Below are positions 22,919 to 33,508 of a stretch of DNA of 64,000 nucleotides, in pieces. The notes below the pieces were generated by a model. The model ran no database searches and had not been told where the DNA came from. It saw only the letters and a program-made list of their open reading frames with translations. The DNA is from Salinicoccus luteus DSM 17002 (lineage in GTDB: Bacteria > Bacillota > Bacilli > Staphylococcales > Salinicoccaceae). Numbering within the stretch: the stretch's first letter is position 1; the number at the start of each line of letters is the position of its first letter. The DNA lies in NCBI RefSeq assembly GCF_000712035.1, contig NZ_KL544008.1, positions 280,544 to 344,543 on the forward strand, read 5' to 3'. A program made the translations under genes and the position numbers.

Positions 22919-25079
22919 ACCGACTGAACAGGATATCCGGAATGAAAAACTGTATGCCGATATGGGGCTCACTGATGAGGAGTATGACAAGGTCATCGGA
23001 ATCCTCGGCAGGGAACCGAACTATACGGAGACGGGCATCTTCTCCGTCATGTGGAGCGAGCACTGCTCATACAAGCATTCCAAACCCTTCCTGAAGCAGT
23101 TTCCGACGACGGGCGACCGTGTACTGATGGGACCCGGCGAAGGTGCCGGCGTCGTTGATATCGGCGACAACCAGGCGGTCGTGTTCAAAGTGGAATCCCA
23201 TAACCACCCTTCGGCTGTAGAACCCTACCAGGGTGCGGCTACGGGTGTCGGCGGCATCATCCGCGACATCGTCTCCATCGGTGCGCGTCCGATCGGCCTC
23301 CTGAATTCGCTGCGCTTCGGCGAACTCTCCGAGCCGAACAACCGCCGCCTGCTGCGCGGCGTCGTTGCAGGCATCGGCGGCTACGGCAACTGCATCGGCA
23401 TCCCGACGGTCTCGGGCGAAGTGGAATTCGACCCTTCCTATGACGGCAACCCGCTCGTCAACGCGATGTGCGTCGGTACGATCGACCATGACAAGATCCA
23501 GAAGGGCACTGCCAGGGGAATCGGCAACAAGGTCATCTACGTCGGCCTCAAGACGGGCCGCGACGGCATCCACGGGGCGACATTCGCCTCAGAGGAGCTG
23601 ACGGACGAATCCGAATCGAAGCGGCCGTCGGTCCAGATCGGTGATCCGTTCACCGGCAAGAAGCTGATGGAGGCAACACTTGACGCCATCAGGCAGCCGG
23701 AACTCGTCGGCATCCAGGACATGGGTGCGGCGGGCCTCACATCCTCAAGCGCCGAAATGGCAGCGAAGGGCGAGTCCGGCATTGCGCTCCATCTCGATCA
23801 GGTGCCGGTCAGGGAGGACGGCATCACACCGTATGAAATGATGCTGTCGGAAACACAGGAGCGCATGCTGCTCGTCGTCGAAGCGGGATCCGAGGACAAG
23901 TTCCTAGACATGTTCGAAGGCTATGAACTCGATTCTGCAGTCATCGGTGAAGTGACCGATACCGACCGTCTGGAACTTTTCTTCCATGGTGAAAAATATG
24001 CGGACATCCCGGTACAGCCGCTGTCCGATGAAGCACCGGTCTACATCCTTGAAGGCGAGGCGCCGGCGCAGGACGAAACACCGTACAGCTACGCTGACCA
24101 GGATCTGAACAAAGTGTTCGATGCACTCATCGGCCATCCGACGCACGGATCGAAGCGCTATATATATGAACAGTACGACAACCAGGTCGGGGCGAACACC
24201 GTCCAGAAATCCGGCTTCGGTTCAGGTGTTGTAAGAGTGGAGGGCACGGACAAGGCGATTGCGATGGCAATCGACGGCAAGAGCCGCTATGTCTATGCCG
24301 ATCCGTTGAACGGCGGCAAGGAGGCGGTCGCCCAGACCTTCCGCAGCATCATCTCGACCGGCGCACTGCCGCTTGCGATGACCGACTGCCTGAACTACGG
24401 CAGCCCGGAAAAGCCTGAAATCTACCACCAGCTTGAAGCATCCACGCGCGGCATGGCGGAAGCATGTGAAATGCTGTCGACGCCGGTCGTATCCGGGAAC
24501 GTCAGCCTGTACAACGAATCGAAGGGCACCATCCTCCCGACGCCGGTCATCGGCATGGTCGGGCTGATCGAAGATGTCAACTTCATGGCCGGCGTAGAAA
24601 TTTCAGCCGGTGACGCACTCTACCTCGTCGGTGAGACGACGAAATCATTCGCAGGCAGCCAGATTGAAAAGCTGATCGACAATGAGATCAGGAAGCAGGC
24701 GCGCCACATCGACCTGGAGCTCGAGTATGCACGCGGCATGGATCTGCGCGGACGCCTCATCGACGGTGAAGTGAAAAGAATCACGCCGGTCGGCCGCGGC
24801 GGCATCGCCATCAAACTGGCCCAGCTTTCAGCATTCCACCGTCTCGGCGTGGATGTGGAAGTCGACCTTGACGGGGAAGACCTTTTCGCAGAGAACGCTT
24901 CCCGCTACATTGTGATTGCACCCGCCGGCCTCGACATCAAGGACGGCACAGAAATCGGCAGACTGACGGACGAAGGATTCCATATCGGTACGCACGACCT
25001 GACCATCGACCGGAGCATTGACGCGATTTCAAATACTTGGGAGGGGGCAATCCCGCAATGTATGACATCCACGGACTGA
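22902..25079 (+). CDS. purL: FGAM synthase subunit PurL
   Basis: 725 residues, the small-type PurL of Gram-positives that needs PurS and PurQ. It converts FGAR to FGAM with ATP and ammonia. The N-terminal [19 protein letters not shown] holds the catalytic histidine, [20 protein letters not shown] binds ATP, and [20 protein letters not shown] marks the metal site; a second AIR-synthase-like half begins near [14 protein letters not shown]. The full expected length is present. Its last 22 bases overlap purF. Confidence 0.97.
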   Translation: MITFTEPTEQDIRNEKLYADMGLTDEEYDKVIGILGREPNYTETGIFSVMWSEHCSYKHSKPFLKQFPTTGDRVLMGPGEGAGVVDIGDNQAVVFKVESHNHPSAVEPYQGAATGVGGIIRDIVSIGARPIGLLNSLRFGELSEPNNRRLLRGVVAGIGGYGNCIGIPTVSGEVEFDPSYDGNPLVNAMCVGTIDHDKIQKGTARGIGNKVIYVGLKTGRDGIHGATFASEELTDESESKRPSVQIGDPFTGKKLMEATLDAIRQPELVGIQDMGAAGLTSSSAEMAAKGESGIALHLDQVPVREDGITPYEMMLSETQERMLLVVEAGSEDKFLDMFEGYELDSAVIGEVTDTDRLELFFHGEKYADIPVQPLSDEAPVYILEGEAPAQDETPYSYADQDLNKVFDALIGHPTHGSKRYIYEQYDNQVGANTVQKSGFGSGVVRVEGTDKAIAMAIDGKSRYVYADPLNGGKEAVAQTFRSIISTGALPLAMTDCLNYGSPEKPEIYHQLEASTRGMAEACEMLSTPVVSGNVSLYNESKGTILPTPVIGMVGLIEDVNFMAGVEISAGDALYLVGETTKSFAGSQIEKLIDNEIRKQARHIDLELEYARGMDLRGRLIDGEVKRITPVGRGGIAIKLAQLSAFHRLGVDVEVDLDGEDLFAENASRYIVIAPAGLDIKDGTEIGRLTDEGFHIGTHDLTIDRSIDAISNTWEGAIPQCMTSTD

Positions 25080-26476
25080 ATGAAGAATGCGGCGTATTCG
25101 GCGTATTCAACCACCCGCACGCCAGCGAATTGACATACATGGCACTCCACAGCCTGCAGCACCGGGGCCAGGAGGGTGCAGGCATCGTCTGCTCGAACGG
25201 GGAATACCTCTTCGGCGCACGCGGCATGGGACTTCTGACGGAAGCACTGTCGCAGGAGCAGCTGATGTCGCTTGAAACGTTTCCGCACGCCATCGGCCAT
25301 GTCCGCTATGCAACGACGGGCGGCAGCGAGATATCGAATGTCCAGCCGTTCCTGTTCAAGAGCCACAAGGGCGATCTCGGCCTTGCCCACAACGGCAACC
25401 TCGTCAACGCCATCAGTGTGCGTGAGGCACTCGAGGACGACGGGGCGATCTTCCAGACGTCCTCCGATTCCGAAGTGCTGGCACACCTGATCCGCAAAAA
25501 CAAGAGCCCGGACAGGAAGCAGCGCATCAAGACGGCGTTGCGCCAGCTGAAGGGTGCGTTTGCCTTCGTCATCCTGGATGAGGATTCACTGACGATTGCG
25601 CTCGATGACCATGGTGTGCGTCCGCTCATGCTCGGCATGGTGGACGGGGCATACTGTGTGGCGAGTGAAACATGTGCGTTCACGGCCATTGGTGCCGAAT
25701 ACATCCGGGATATCGAGCCGGGTGAACTGATCACCCTGAGTGACAAGGGCATCGAATTCGACTACTACACGGATACACGCCACCCCAACATGTGCTCGAT
25801 GGAATACATCTATTTTGCACGTGCAGATTCCGAATTCCGCAACACTTCAACATATACTATACGGAAATCACTCGGGCGTGAACTCGCCCGTGAGATGGAT
25901 GTCAGCGCGGACATCGTCATCGGTGTGCCGGATTCGAGCCTGGCAGCGGCAAAAGGGTTTTCTGAAGCCTCCGGCATCCCGCAGGAGCAGGGGCTCCTCA
26001 AGAACCGCTACGTCGGCCGGACGTTCATTTCAAAAGGGCAGGAAGCCCGCGAACGGGCGGTACGCATGAAGCTCTCCCCGGTACGGGACGTCGTGGAGGG
26101 CAAGAGCGTCATCGTCATCGACGACTCCATCGTACGGGGAACGACGAGCCGGTTCATCGTCAAGGCACTGAAGAAGGCGGGAGCAAGGGAAGTGCACATG
26201 GGTGTCTCCTCCCCGCCGCTCAAGAATCCATGCTTCTACGGCATCGATGTATCGACGCATGCAGAAATCATCGCATCACAGAAATCAACCGAGGAGATCC
26301 GGGACGAGATCGGTGCCGATTCTCTGACATACCTGTCGGTCGATGCGATGCATGATGTATACTATTCCTATGGCTCAAAAGGCCAGTGCGACGCCTGCTT
26401 CACAGGCAATTATCCTATTGATATTATCGACCGTCTCCTGCCTCAGGAGAAGGATCTGAAGACGAAAGGGGTCTGA
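25058..26476 (+). CDS. purF: Amidophosphoribosyltransferase
   Basis: 472 residues. PurF catalyses the first committed step, PRPP plus glutamine to phosphoribosylamine. I chose the ATG at 25058, giving [15 protein letters not shown]: a short propeptide before the N-terminal nucleophile cysteine, as in Bacillus; GGAGGGGG precedes it. The phosphoribosyltransferase loop is [16 protein letters not shown]. Four cysteines (NMCSMEY, NPCFYG, QCDACF) match the iron-sulfur ligands of the oxygen-sensitive Bacillus type. Confidence 0.97.
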   Translation: MYDIHGLNEECGVFGVFNHPHASELTYMALHSLQHRGQEGAGIVCSNGEYLFGARGMGLLTEALSQEQLMSLETFPHAIGHVRYATTGGSEISNVQPFLFKSHKGDLGLAHNGNLVNAISVREALEDDGAIFQTSSDSEVLAHLIRKNKSPDRKQRIKTALRQLKGAFAFVILDEDSLTIALDDHGVRPLMLGMVDGAYCVASETCAFTAIGAEYIRDIEPGELITLSDKGIEFDYYTDTRHPNMCSMEYIYFARADSEFRNTSTYTIRKSLGRELAREMDVSADIVIGVPDSSLAAAKGFSEASGIPQEQGLLKNRYVGRTFISKGQEARERAVRMKLSPVRDVVEGKSVIVIDDSIVRGTTSRFIVKALKKAGAREVHMGVSSPPLKNPCFYGIDVSTHAEIIASQKSTEEIRDEIGADSLTYLSVDAMHDVYYSYGSKGQCDACFTGNYPIDIIDRLLPQEKDLKTKGV

Positions 26477-26477
26477 C

Positions 26478-27500
26478 ATGTCAGAACAGTATAGAGATGC
26501 CGGCGTGGACATCACGGCCGGATACCAGGCAGTCAACCAGATCAAATCCCATGTCAAACGCACGATGCGGAAGGAGGTCATCGGCGGGCTCGGCGGCTTC
26601 GGTGCCGCTTTCGACCTGTCCAGCCTGAACATGGAATCGCCCGTCCTCGTTTCCGGAACGGACGGGGTCGGCACGAAGCTCAAGCTTGCAATCGATCATG
26701 ACCGGCACAACACCATTGGGGTGGATGCCGTGGCGATGTGCGTCAACGACATTCTGACGACAGGCGCAGAGCCGCTCTATTTCCTCGACTATATTGCCGT
26801 CAACAAAGTGGTGCCGACGCATATCGAGCAGATCGTAGAAGGTGTTTCAGCAGGCTGCCAGGCGGCGGGCTGCGCGCTGATCGGCGGGGAGACTGCCGAG
26901 ATGGGCGATATGTATGGCGAAGGTGAATATGATATCGCAGGATTCAGCGTCGGTGCGGTCGAGAAGACGAAATACATCGACGGCTCGAATGCAAAGCCGG
27001 GTGACCAGATCATCGGCCTCCCTTCAAGCGGCATCCATTCCAACGGCTACAGCCTTGTCAGGAAATGGCTGCGGGACTATTCGGTGGATGTCGAAGACAC
27101 ATTGGACGGCACACCGATCATCGACCTGCTGCTTGAGCCGACACGCATCTATGTGAAAAGTGTGCTTGCTGTATTGGAACAGGTCGAGGTGAAGGCGATG
27201 AGCCATATTACGGGCGGCGGATTCATCGAAAACATACCGCGTGCCTTCCCTGAAGATGCGGGAATCGACATCGACGCCTCGAAAATTGCAGTGCCTAAAA
27301 TCATCGACTGGCTCATCACGCTTGGGGAAATGGACAGGAAAGAAGCGTATAATGTGTTTAACATGGGTATTGGATTCATACTCTGTGTCGACCGTGAAGA
27401 AGCCGACCGTACGCTCGGGATCCTGGAAGCCGCCGGTGAGGCGCCCGTTGTGATCGGGGAAGTGACCGAAGGGAGCGGCCTGACGATCCATGGCTACTAG
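26478..27500 (+). CDS. purM: Phosphoribosylformylglycinamidine cyclo-ligase (AIR synthetase)
   Basis: 340 residues, closing the imidazole ring with ATP. It shows [51 protein letters not shown], and [11 protein letters not shown] motifs. AAAGGGG precedes the ATG and only one base separates it from purF. Confidence 0.97.
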   Translation: MSEQYRDAGVDITAGYQAVNQIKSHVKRTMRKEVIGGLGGFGAAFDLSSLNMESPVLVSGTDGVGTKLKLAIDHDRHNTIGVDAVAMCVNDILTTGAEPLYFLDYIAVNKVVPTHIEQIVEGVSAGCQAAGCALIGGETAEMGDMYGEGEYDIAGFSVGAVEKTKYIDGSNAKPGDQIIGLPSSGIHSNGYSLVRKWLRDYSVDVEDTLDGTPIIDLLLEPTRIYVKSVLAVLEQVEVKAMSHITGGGFIENIPRAFPEDAGIDIDASKIAVPKIIDWLITLGEMDRKEAYNVFNMGIGFILCVDREEADRTLGILEAAGEAPVVIGEVTEGSGLTIHGY

Positions 27501-28077
27501 GGTTGCGGTCCTCGCTTCCGGAGGAGGCACGAACTTTGAAAACCTTGCACACCGTGCCGGGGACATCGGCATGGAGATCGCCGTCTTGATCACCGACAAC
27601 AAGGATGCGTTTGCCGTCACCCGCGCGGAACGGCTGGGCATCCCCTGCGTGGTCCATGCACGGGGGGATCATCCGTCGAAAGCGGCGCATGAATCGGCCA
27701 TCATGAAGACACTCGGGGCATACGACATTTCTTATATACTGCTCGCCGGATACATGCGGATCCTGTCGGCCCCCTTCATTGAGCGGTTCGAACGCCGTAT
27801 CATCAATGTCCATCCTTCCCTGCTGCCGAGCTTCAAGGGCAGGGACGGCATCCGAGATGCCTATGAATACGGTGTGAAGGTGACCGGTGTGACCGTACAC
27901 TTCGTCGATGCCGGCATCGACACGGGGGAGATCATCGACCAGATGCCGGTGATGATCGAAGCGGGGGACACGCTTGAAGCGGTCGCACGCAAAATCCATG
28001 AGACGGAGTATGCACTCTATCCAAAAGCCATCAAAAAAGTTCTAAAGGAGAGAGACGATGAAGAAAGCACTCATTAG
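27490..28077 (+). CDS. purN: Phosphoribosylglycinamide formyltransferase
   Basis: 195 residues, the 10-formyl-THF-dependent GAR transformylase. [15 protein letters not shown] at the N-terminus binds phosphate, [16 protein letters not shown] and [13 protein letters not shown] contain the catalytic asparagine/histidine region, and [16 protein letters not shown] the aspartate. It overlaps purM by 11 bp and purH by 20 bp. FolD supplies its cofactor. Confidence 0.96.
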   Translation: MATRVAVLASGGGTNFENLAHRAGDIGMEIAVLITDNKDAFAVTRAERLGIPCVVHARGDHPSKAAHESAIMKTLGAYDISYILLAGYMRILSAPFIERFERRIINVHPSLLPSFKGRDGIRDAYEYGVKVTGVTVHFVDAGIDTGEIIDQMPVMIEAGDTLEAVARKIHETEYALYPKAIKKVLKERDDEESTH

Positions 28078-29536
28078 CGTTTCCGATAAGAGGGGACTCG
28101 AACCATTCGTGCGCGGTCTTGCGCGCAATGACTATGAAATCTATTCCACAGGGGGCACACTGAAGGAGATAGAATCCTTCGGAGTCCCGGTCGAGAACGT
28201 CAGCACGCTGACAGGCTTCGAAGAAATACTGGACGGACGTGTGAAGACGCTCCATCCGGCCGTCCATGGAGGAATACTTGCAGACCGCGACAACAAGTCG
28301 CACATGGCGGCACTCGAATCGGAGGGCATTGCACCGATCGATCTGGTGGCGGTGAACCTCTATCCGTTCAAGGAGACGGTGGCGCAGGCGGATGTGACTG
28401 AACATGACGCGGTCGAGAACATCGACATCGGTGGACCGACCATGCTGCGTGCCGCTGCCAAGAACTTCAAGCATGTCACAACGGTCGTATCCCCCGAGGA
28501 CTACGGGGAGATCATCCAGCGCATCGAATCGGATACGCTCGATGAGGCATACCGCCGTTCCCTGATGATTAAAGTGTTCCGTCATACGAACGACTACGAC
28601 CAGGCGATCGTCAACCATTTCAGCCAGGCGGAAGAGACGCTGCGCTATGGCGAGAATCCGCACCAGTCGGCCCGTCTTGTCAGGACGACGGAGGACCGGA
28701 ATACAATCCTCAATGCCGATGTGCTCCATGGCAAGGCGCTGTCCTACAACAACCTGCGTGATGCCGATGCCGCGTTCCAGCTGGCCAAGAAGTTCACGAT
28801 GCCGGTGGCGGTCGCCGTCAAGCACATGAACCCTTGCGGTGTAGGCACTGGCGAAACGATTGCGGAAGCATTCAGGAACGCCCATGAAGCGGACAGCCAG
28901 TCGATTTTCGGCGGCATCGTTGCGCTCAACAAGACGGTCGACCGGGAGACGGCGGAACAGCTCCATTCCATCTTCCTTGAAGTCATCATTGCGCCGAATT
29001 TCGATGAGGCGGCACTTGAAGTGCTCACCCAGAAGAAGAACGTCAGGCTGCTCGAGGCCGACTTCCGTGAGGATGAGCATGCAGAGGAGTTCGTCAGCGT
29101 GTCCGGCGGCTATCTCGTCCAGTCCCAGGATACGGGTGCACTCCAGGAGGACGAAATCAAGGTGGTTACGGAAAACAAGCCGACGCGTGAACAGATGACG
29201 GCGATGGCACTGGCCTGGGAAGTTTCCAAGCATGTCAAAAGTAATGCGATTGTCCTTGCGAATGAGAAGCAGACCGTCGGCATCGGTGCCGGACAGATGA
29301 ACCGTGTCGGTGCGCTCAAAATCGCCATCGACCGGGCACTTGAACTCGGTGACAATGTCGTGATGGCAAGTGACGGCTTCTTCCCGATGCCGGATACTGT
29401 CGAACTGGCGCATGAGCATGGCATCCGCTCGGTCATCCAGCCGGGCGGCTCCAAACGCGACCAGGAATCCATCGATTTCTGCAACGCGCATGACATGGCG
29501 ATGGTCTTCACTGGTATGAGGCATTTCAAGCATTGA
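28058..29536 (+). CDS. purH: Bifunctional AICAR formyltransferase/IMP cyclohydrolase
   Basis: 492 residues, slightly shorter than the usual 510. The N-terminal MGS-like IMP cyclohydrolase domain ([14 protein letters not shown] ... [15 protein letters not shown]) precedes the transformylase domain with [19 protein letters not shown] and [18 protein letters not shown]. It makes IMP from AICAR. A terminator-like hairpin follows before purD. Confidence 0.97.
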   Translation: MKKALISVSDKRGLEPFVRGLARNDYEIYSTGGTLKEIESFGVPVENVSTLTGFEEILDGRVKTLHPAVHGGILADRDNKSHMAALESEGIAPIDLVAVNLYPFKETVAQADVTEHDAVENIDIGGPTMLRAAAKNFKHVTTVVSPEDYGEIIQRIESDTLDEAYRRSLMIKVFRHTNDYDQAIVNHFSQAEETLRYGENPHQSARLVRTTEDRNTILNADVLHGKALSYNNLRDADAAFQLAKKFTMPVAVAVKHMNPCGVGTGETIAEAFRNAHEADSQSIFGGIVALNKTVDRETAEQLHSIFLEVIIAPNFDEAALEVLTQKKNVRLLEADFREDEHAEEFVSVSGGYLVQSQDTGALQEDEIKVVTENKPTREQMTAMALAWEVSKHVKSNAIVLANEKQTVGIGAGQMNRVGALKIAIDRALELGDNVVMASDGFFPMPDTVELAHEHGIRSVIQPGGSKRDQESIDFCNAHDMAMVFTGMRHFKH

Positions 29537-29547
29537 TCAATGGATAC

Positions 29548-29574
29548 AGCCGGATGCGTCCGGCTCTTTTATTA
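29548..29574 (+). terminator. Terminator-like hairpin between purH and purD
   Basis: AGCCGGA (29548-29554), loop TGCG, TCCGGCT (29559-29565), then CTTTTATT. It is the only sizeable gap (55 bp) in the operon and would reduce transcription of purD relative to upstream genes. Confidence 0.6.
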
Positions 29575-29591
29575 TCGAAAGGAGCAGTTTT

Positions 29592-30842
29592 ATGAATGTT
29601 GCTGTAATCGGTGGCGGTGGAAGGGAACATGCACTCGCAAGGAAGCTCGCCGCATCCAGTCGCGTGGAGAAGGTCTTTGCCATGCCGGGGAACGATGGCA
29701 TGCGTGATGTGGCGGAAGTGCGTCCGGAGATCGGGGAGACTGATTTCCAGGCGATGGCGGACCTGTGCGCAGAAAACGCGGTGGAGTGGGTCATCGTCGG
29801 TCCGGAAGCGCCGCTTAACGAAGGTGTAGCGGACTTTTTGGAAGGGAAGGGCATCAAAGTGTTCGGGCCGAGGAAGGCGGAATCGAAGATCGAGTCCTCC
29901 AAGGCATTCGCAAAGGACATCATGGAACGGTACGGCATCCCGACGGCGAAATACCAATCCTTCACGGACTACGACGCCGCCTATAAATACATAGAATCGG
30001 TGGGAGCACCGATTGTCCTCAAAAAGGACGGGCTTGCTGCCGGCAAGGGGGTCGTCGTCGCGACGGATATGGACGAGGCATTGGCGGGACTTGATGCACT
30101 GATGGAAGATTCCGATGCGCCGGTCGTCATCGAGGAGTTCCTGGAAGGGGAGGAATTCTCCCTGATGGTGCTCGTCAATGGGGAATATACACACGCCTTC
30201 GAGATCATCGCCCAGGATCATAAGCGTGCATTCGATGGTGATGAAGGACCGAACACCGGCGGCATGGGCGCCTACGCACCGGTCGAACATATTGAGGCAT
30301 CCGTCAGGGAGGCGGCGGTGGAACAGATTGTAAAGCCGATGGCACACGCAATGATCTCAGAAGGCCTCGACTACTTCGGCGTCCTCTACCTCGGGGCCAT
30401 CGTGACCGAAGATGGCGTCAAGGTCATTGAATTCAATGCCCGCTTCGGCGATCCCGAAGCGCAGATTCTGCTCTCGCTGATGGAGGACGACTTCATCGAT
30501 GTACTTGAAAAGGTGGCGCAGAAGGAATCCTTCGAACTGACCTTCTCACCCGGGTATCAGGTGGGCGTTATGCTCGCAAGTGCCGGCTATCCCCTGACCT
30601 ACAAAAAGGGGTACGCCGTCGACTTTGATGATGTGCGCGACGCGTGCCATGTCAGCGGCCTGAAGCAGGAAGACGGCAGGTGGGTCACAAACGGCGGCCG
30701 GGTACTGCTCGTCACCGGTGGAGGGGCCACGATTGAAGCGGCGGTCGACGCAGCATATGCCAATGTCGACAAGGTAACATTCAATGAGGGGACGCTGTTC
30801 CTGAGGCGGGACATCGCCCAGAGGGCTTTAAGGCATGAATGA
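29592..30842 (+). CDS. purD: Phosphoribosylamine--glycine ligase (GAR synthetase)
   Basis: 416 residues, ATP-grasp enzyme joining glycine to phosphoribosylamine. VAVIGGGGREHALARKL, GPEAPLNEGVADFLE, VLKKDGLAAGKGVVVA, and the metal-binding VIEFNARFGDPEAQ are characteristic. It has its own AAAGGAG site, lies beyond the purH hairpin, and ends the operon. Confidence 0.97.
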   Translation: MNVAVIGGGGREHALARKLAASSRVEKVFAMPGNDGMRDVAEVRPEIGETDFQAMADLCAENAVEWVIVGPEAPLNEGVADFLEGKGIKVFGPRKAESKIESSKAFAKDIMERYGIPTAKYQSFTDYDAAYKYIESVGAPIVLKKDGLAAGKGVVVATDMDEALAGLDALMEDSDAPVVIEEFLEGEEFSLMVLVNGEYTHAFEIIAQDHKRAFDGDEGPNTGGMGAYAPVEHIEASVREAAVEQIVKPMAHAMISEGLDYFGVLYLGAIVTEDGVKVIEFNARFGDPEAQILLSLMEDDFIDVLEKVAQKESFELTFSPGYQVGVMLASAGYPLTYKKGYAVDFDDVRDACHVSGLKQEDGRWVTNGGRVLLVTGGGATIEAAVDAAYANVDKVTFNEGTLFLRRDIAQRALRHE

Positions 30843-30952
30843 TTGGAGGCCGGTTCTCCCTCAAGGCATCTGACGCGTGCAATTGAGTCTCCAGCTGCCG
30901 TTGACGAAAGCTGCGGGCGGCAAAGTACTCCAAAGCAATGAAAACCCACATA

Positions 30953-30999
30953 AAAAAGGCGTCGCCAGAACACCGTCCGTGTAATGGCAACGCCTTTTT
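30953..30999 (+). terminator. Terminator of the purine operon, shared with the convergent small gene
   Basis: AAAAAGGCGTCGCCA (30953-30967) pairs with TGGCAACGCCTTTTT (30985-30999) over a 17-nt loop. The T-run on each side makes it bidirectional. Confidence 0.75.
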
Positions 31000-31000
31000 G

Positions 31001-31189
31001 CTATTCAAATGAATCTTGAATCTCTTCTTCTGTCCTCTCGGAACCGGATTCGTCCCTTTCAAGGTCTTTTCCCTTATCGACTGTCCTGTCCGCTTCAGTA
31101 TCCATCTCTTCTGATGGATTTTCCTTGGTGCGTGCTTCCTGTGCTGCATCTTCGATTTCGGATTTCTTATCTTTATCTTTAAAGTCCAT
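31001..31189 (-). CDS. Small acidic hypothetical protein under a consensus sigma-B promoter
   Basis: 62 residues, MDFKDKDKKSEIEDAAQEAR onward, almost entirely charged or polar, with no hydrophobic core; it is likely disordered or forms amphipathic helices. AGGAG lies nine bases before the ATG. A sigma-B promoter of consensus sequence and spacing is found at 31260-31285, making a stress role likely. No family recognised; it resembles in character the small proteins at 10546 and 11197. Confidence 0.7.
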   Translation of the reverse strand: MDFKDKDKKSEIEDAAQEARTKENPSEEMDTEADRTVDKGKDLERDESGSERTEEEIQDSFE

Positions 31190-31259
31190 TTGAAATCACT
31201 CCTAATATTACTGTTTTGATATCATATATATTTATTACTTATCTGCTGTTAATTGGAGT

Positions 31260-31285
31260 ATACCCATGCTTTCGGATCCTTAAAC
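31260..31285 (-). promoter_or_regulatory. Consensus sigma-B promoter
   Basis: Minus strand: GTTTAA (31285-31280), exactly 14 bp, GGGTAT (31265-31260). Both hexamers and the spacing equal the consensus. It drives the small gene at 31001-31189, with start about 60 bp before the ATG. Confidence 0.85.
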
Positions 31286-31334
31286 AAAACTTTAAATATT
31301 TCTTTTCGGGTGATGGTCCAATCAATGCATTTGG

Positions 31335-31353
31335 AGAGGAATTCCTCTATAAT
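31335..31353 (+). promoter_or_regulatory. TATAAT with an adjoining perfect palindrome upstream of auxA
   Basis: The 14-bp palindrome AGAGGAATTCCTCT (31335-31348) runs directly into TATAAT (31348-31353), 27 bp before the auxA-like gene. No good -35 hexamer is visible, so the palindrome may be the site of an activator or repressor. Confidence 0.45.
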
Positions 31354-31379
31354 GGGAAGGGATATTGAGGTGAAATGAA

Positions 31380-32609
31380 ATGAAGTGGTTGAAGCAACAA
31401 AGTGAAGTGATCATAAGCATCCTTCTTGGAGTGTTCTTTGTCATCCTGGGCCTGTTCATACTGTTCAATACGGGCAGGATCCGGGGCAATGGCGAAGGTG
31501 ACGGCACGCCACAAATAGATACATTTTTTGACCTGTTCAATGCTTTTTTTGTTGAGGTCCTCAACATATTGGGCATGGTCATCGGAGGGTTCCCGATCAT
31601 TGCGGGCATACTGTCCATCCTGTTCGGCCTTGGAATGTTCAAGGTCGCCCAGCTCATCCGCAGGACGACGGAATATGATACGGAACTGTCATTCTTCTTC
31701 ATCGGGCTCTCGTTCCTCCTGTTCCTGATGACGACACTGCTGATGTTTCAGGTATACGGCTGGTTTGCACTCCTGTTCCTGCTCGCATTCATCGTCCATA
31801 TGCTCTACAACATCTTCAACGAGTATCTGGACCCGCGGCACCGCAAGGAACACTACATGGTCATCCTGTTCTTCTATGGCCTGGCCTATTTCTTTACGCA
31901 GACTGCAGTGTATTCGAACATCAATGCGACGCTGTCCCCGACGGACGTCCTGTCCATCAATATGTTCTTCGGCATCCTCTGGGTGCTGTCGCTCATGGCC
32001 CTCTGGGTCGGCGTCTTCCTGTCGAAGTCGAAGAATCTGCTCAAAAAGCCGAAGCAGGGCGACCGGGCGACACTCTCGCGCAAGAATAAAAGGCGCAGGC
32101 TGCATCCGGACGAATATCTCGGATTTTCAAAGCAGCTGTATGATATGCGGAACGGTCTGCTCCGAAGAGTGAAGACGTTCATGGAAATCGACTTTCCATC
32201 CTGGCTGAAGCTGAACTATATCGAGCTGCTGCTCGGGGCACTTGTGCTGATCTTCATCCTGATTGAATTCAACAATCGGCATGGGGTGTTTACTGAAGGG
32301 TATTTCCGAATATCCGACATGCAGTATATATATGAATGGGTCAATCTGTTCATCGCACTCGCATTGGCAGTGGCCTACCTGTTCACGACGTTCTTCAACA
32401 TGACACAGGGCAAGTACTACCACCGTCAGATGATCGTCATCACGGCGCTGTGGCTGAAGGTCACGGTAAGCCTGTTCATCACCCTGTTCAGGGACGTGGA
32501 ACTGTCCCTGTTCATACTGCCATTCAACATTCTGCTTGTCCTGCTGACGACGCCGCTGCTGATCATAAGCATATTCAAGGAATTCCATAATGGGGGGCAT
32601 AGGAAATGA
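31380..32609 (+). CDS. auxA: Polytopic membrane protein, probable AuxA homologue
   Basis: 409 residues with about ten transmembrane helices; a basic cytoplasmic loop (SKSKNLLKKPKQGD ... KNKRRRLHPDE) lies near residue 220-240. I do not recognise a catalytic motif. The identification rests on position and topology: in S. aureus, AuxA, a membrane protein that supports lipoteichoic acid stability and beta-lactam tolerance, is encoded between purD and ptsH, as here. GAGGTG precedes the ATG, and a palindrome overlaps the likely promoter. It overlaps the next gene by four bases (ATGA), so the three genes 31380-34686 form an operon. Confidence 0.6.
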   Translation: MKWLKQQSEVIISILLGVFFVILGLFILFNTGRIRGNGEGDGTPQIDTFFDLFNAFFVEVLNILGMVIGGFPIIAGILSILFGLGMFKVAQLIRRTTEYDTELSFFFIGLSFLLFLMTTLLMFQVYGWFALLFLLAFIVHMLYNIFNEYLDPRHRKEHYMVILFFYGLAYFFTQTAVYSNINATLSPTDVLSINMFFGILWVLSLMALWVGVFLSKSKNLLKKPKQGDRATLSRKNKRRRLHPDEYLGFSKQLYDMRNGLLRRVKTFMEIDFPSWLKLNYIELLLGALVLIFILIEFNNRHGVFTEGYFRISDMQYIYEWVNLFIALALAVAYLFTTFFNMTQGKYYHRQMIVITALWLKVTVSLFITLFRDVELSLFILPFNILLVLLTTPLLIISIFKEFHNGGHRK

Positions 32610-33508
32610 AGCATATTGAACACCACACCTTTACAGGAAGAGTAGACGACCCGGAAGTCAGGGAGCGCATGCATCAGGTCATCGGCCAATGGAGTGGGGA
32701 GGCGCCTGCAGGGGTCCCGGTATTCATCGGCTTCCGATCCGATGAAGGGGTGCGGCGCAACAAAGGGCGTGCGGGTGCTTTCGACGGACCGGTGAAGGTG
32801 CGCCAGAAACTCGCTTCCCTGCCCTATACGGAACCGGTGTACGACTATGGCAGCGTTGTGGGGGATGAGGACCTCGAAGCGTCGCAGGAAGCTTTGGGTG
32901 AATGTGTCGGCGAGGTGCTCGCCCGGAACCAGTTCCCGCTCATCATCGGCGGTGGCCACGAAACACTCTACGGGCACTATCTCGGCATCCGGAAGGCCTA
33001 TCCGGACAAGCGTGTTGCGGTGGTGAACTTCGATGCCCATTTCGATCTCAGGAATGAACGCCCATCTTCCGGGACGATGTTCCACCAGATCCTCTCCGAG
33101 GACCGGAACATCGACTATCATGTACTGGGGATCCAGCCATCCGGCAACACGAAGACCCTTTTTGACACTGCGGATGAATTCGGGGTGCATTACGCGCTGA
33201 TGGACGATGTGAGGCGGACGGATGTCTACCAGCGGACACTCTCCAGGCTGGAGGCGTACGATGTGGTATTCGGCACACTCTGCATGGACTCGGTGCAGCA
33301 GAGCGTGGCCCCGGGTACGAGCATGCCTGCCCAGAACGGCTATACGGCCGAGGAAATTCATGGTATGGTAGCACAACTTGCCAAGCTTTCCAATCTTGTA
33401 AGCTTCGACATCAGCGAAGTGGCCCCGGCCCTTGATGTCGATGACCGGACGAGCAGTCTGGCCGCAAGCCTATTCCACAGCTTCATGATAGAAAGGGAGA
33501 CATTCTGA
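32606..33508 (+). CDS. hutG: Formimidoylglutamase (arginase/agmatinase superfamily)
   Basis: 300 residues. HutG hydrolyses N-formimidoyl-glutamate to glutamate and formamide at a two-manganese centre. Ligand motifs are GGGHETLYGHY, VNFDAHFDLR and LCMDSVQQSVAPG, the last a diverged form of the usual SxDxD; VSFDISEVAPALDVDDRT completes the active site. NKGRAGAFDGP and LGIQPSGNTKTLFD are specific to formimidoylglutamases. There are no other hut genes here; it overlaps its neighbours by 4 and 1 bp in an unrelated operon. That makes the pathway assignment less certain, and a related guanidino-type substrate is possible. Confidence 0.82.
   Translation: MKHIEHHTFTGRVDDPEVRERMHQVIGQWSGEAPAGVPVFIGFRSDEGVRRNKGRAGAFDGPVKVRQKLASLPYTEPVYDYGSVVGDEDLEASQEALGECVGEVLARNQFPLIIGGGHETLYGHYLGIRKAYPDKRVAVVNFDAHFDLRNERPSSGTMFHQILSEDRNIDYHVLGIQPSGNTKTLFDTADEFGVHYALMDDVRRTDVYQRTLSRLEAYDVVFGTLCMDSVQQSVAPGTSMPAQNGYTAEEIHGMVAQLAKLSNLVSFDISEVAPALDVDDRTSSLAASLFHSFMIERETF

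Noticed and set aside
28031-29533. 500-codon ORF on the minus strand opposite purH
   Set aside because: It is the mirror of a clear purH gene; GC-rich third positions keep antisense frames open. No ribosome site and no recognisable motif.
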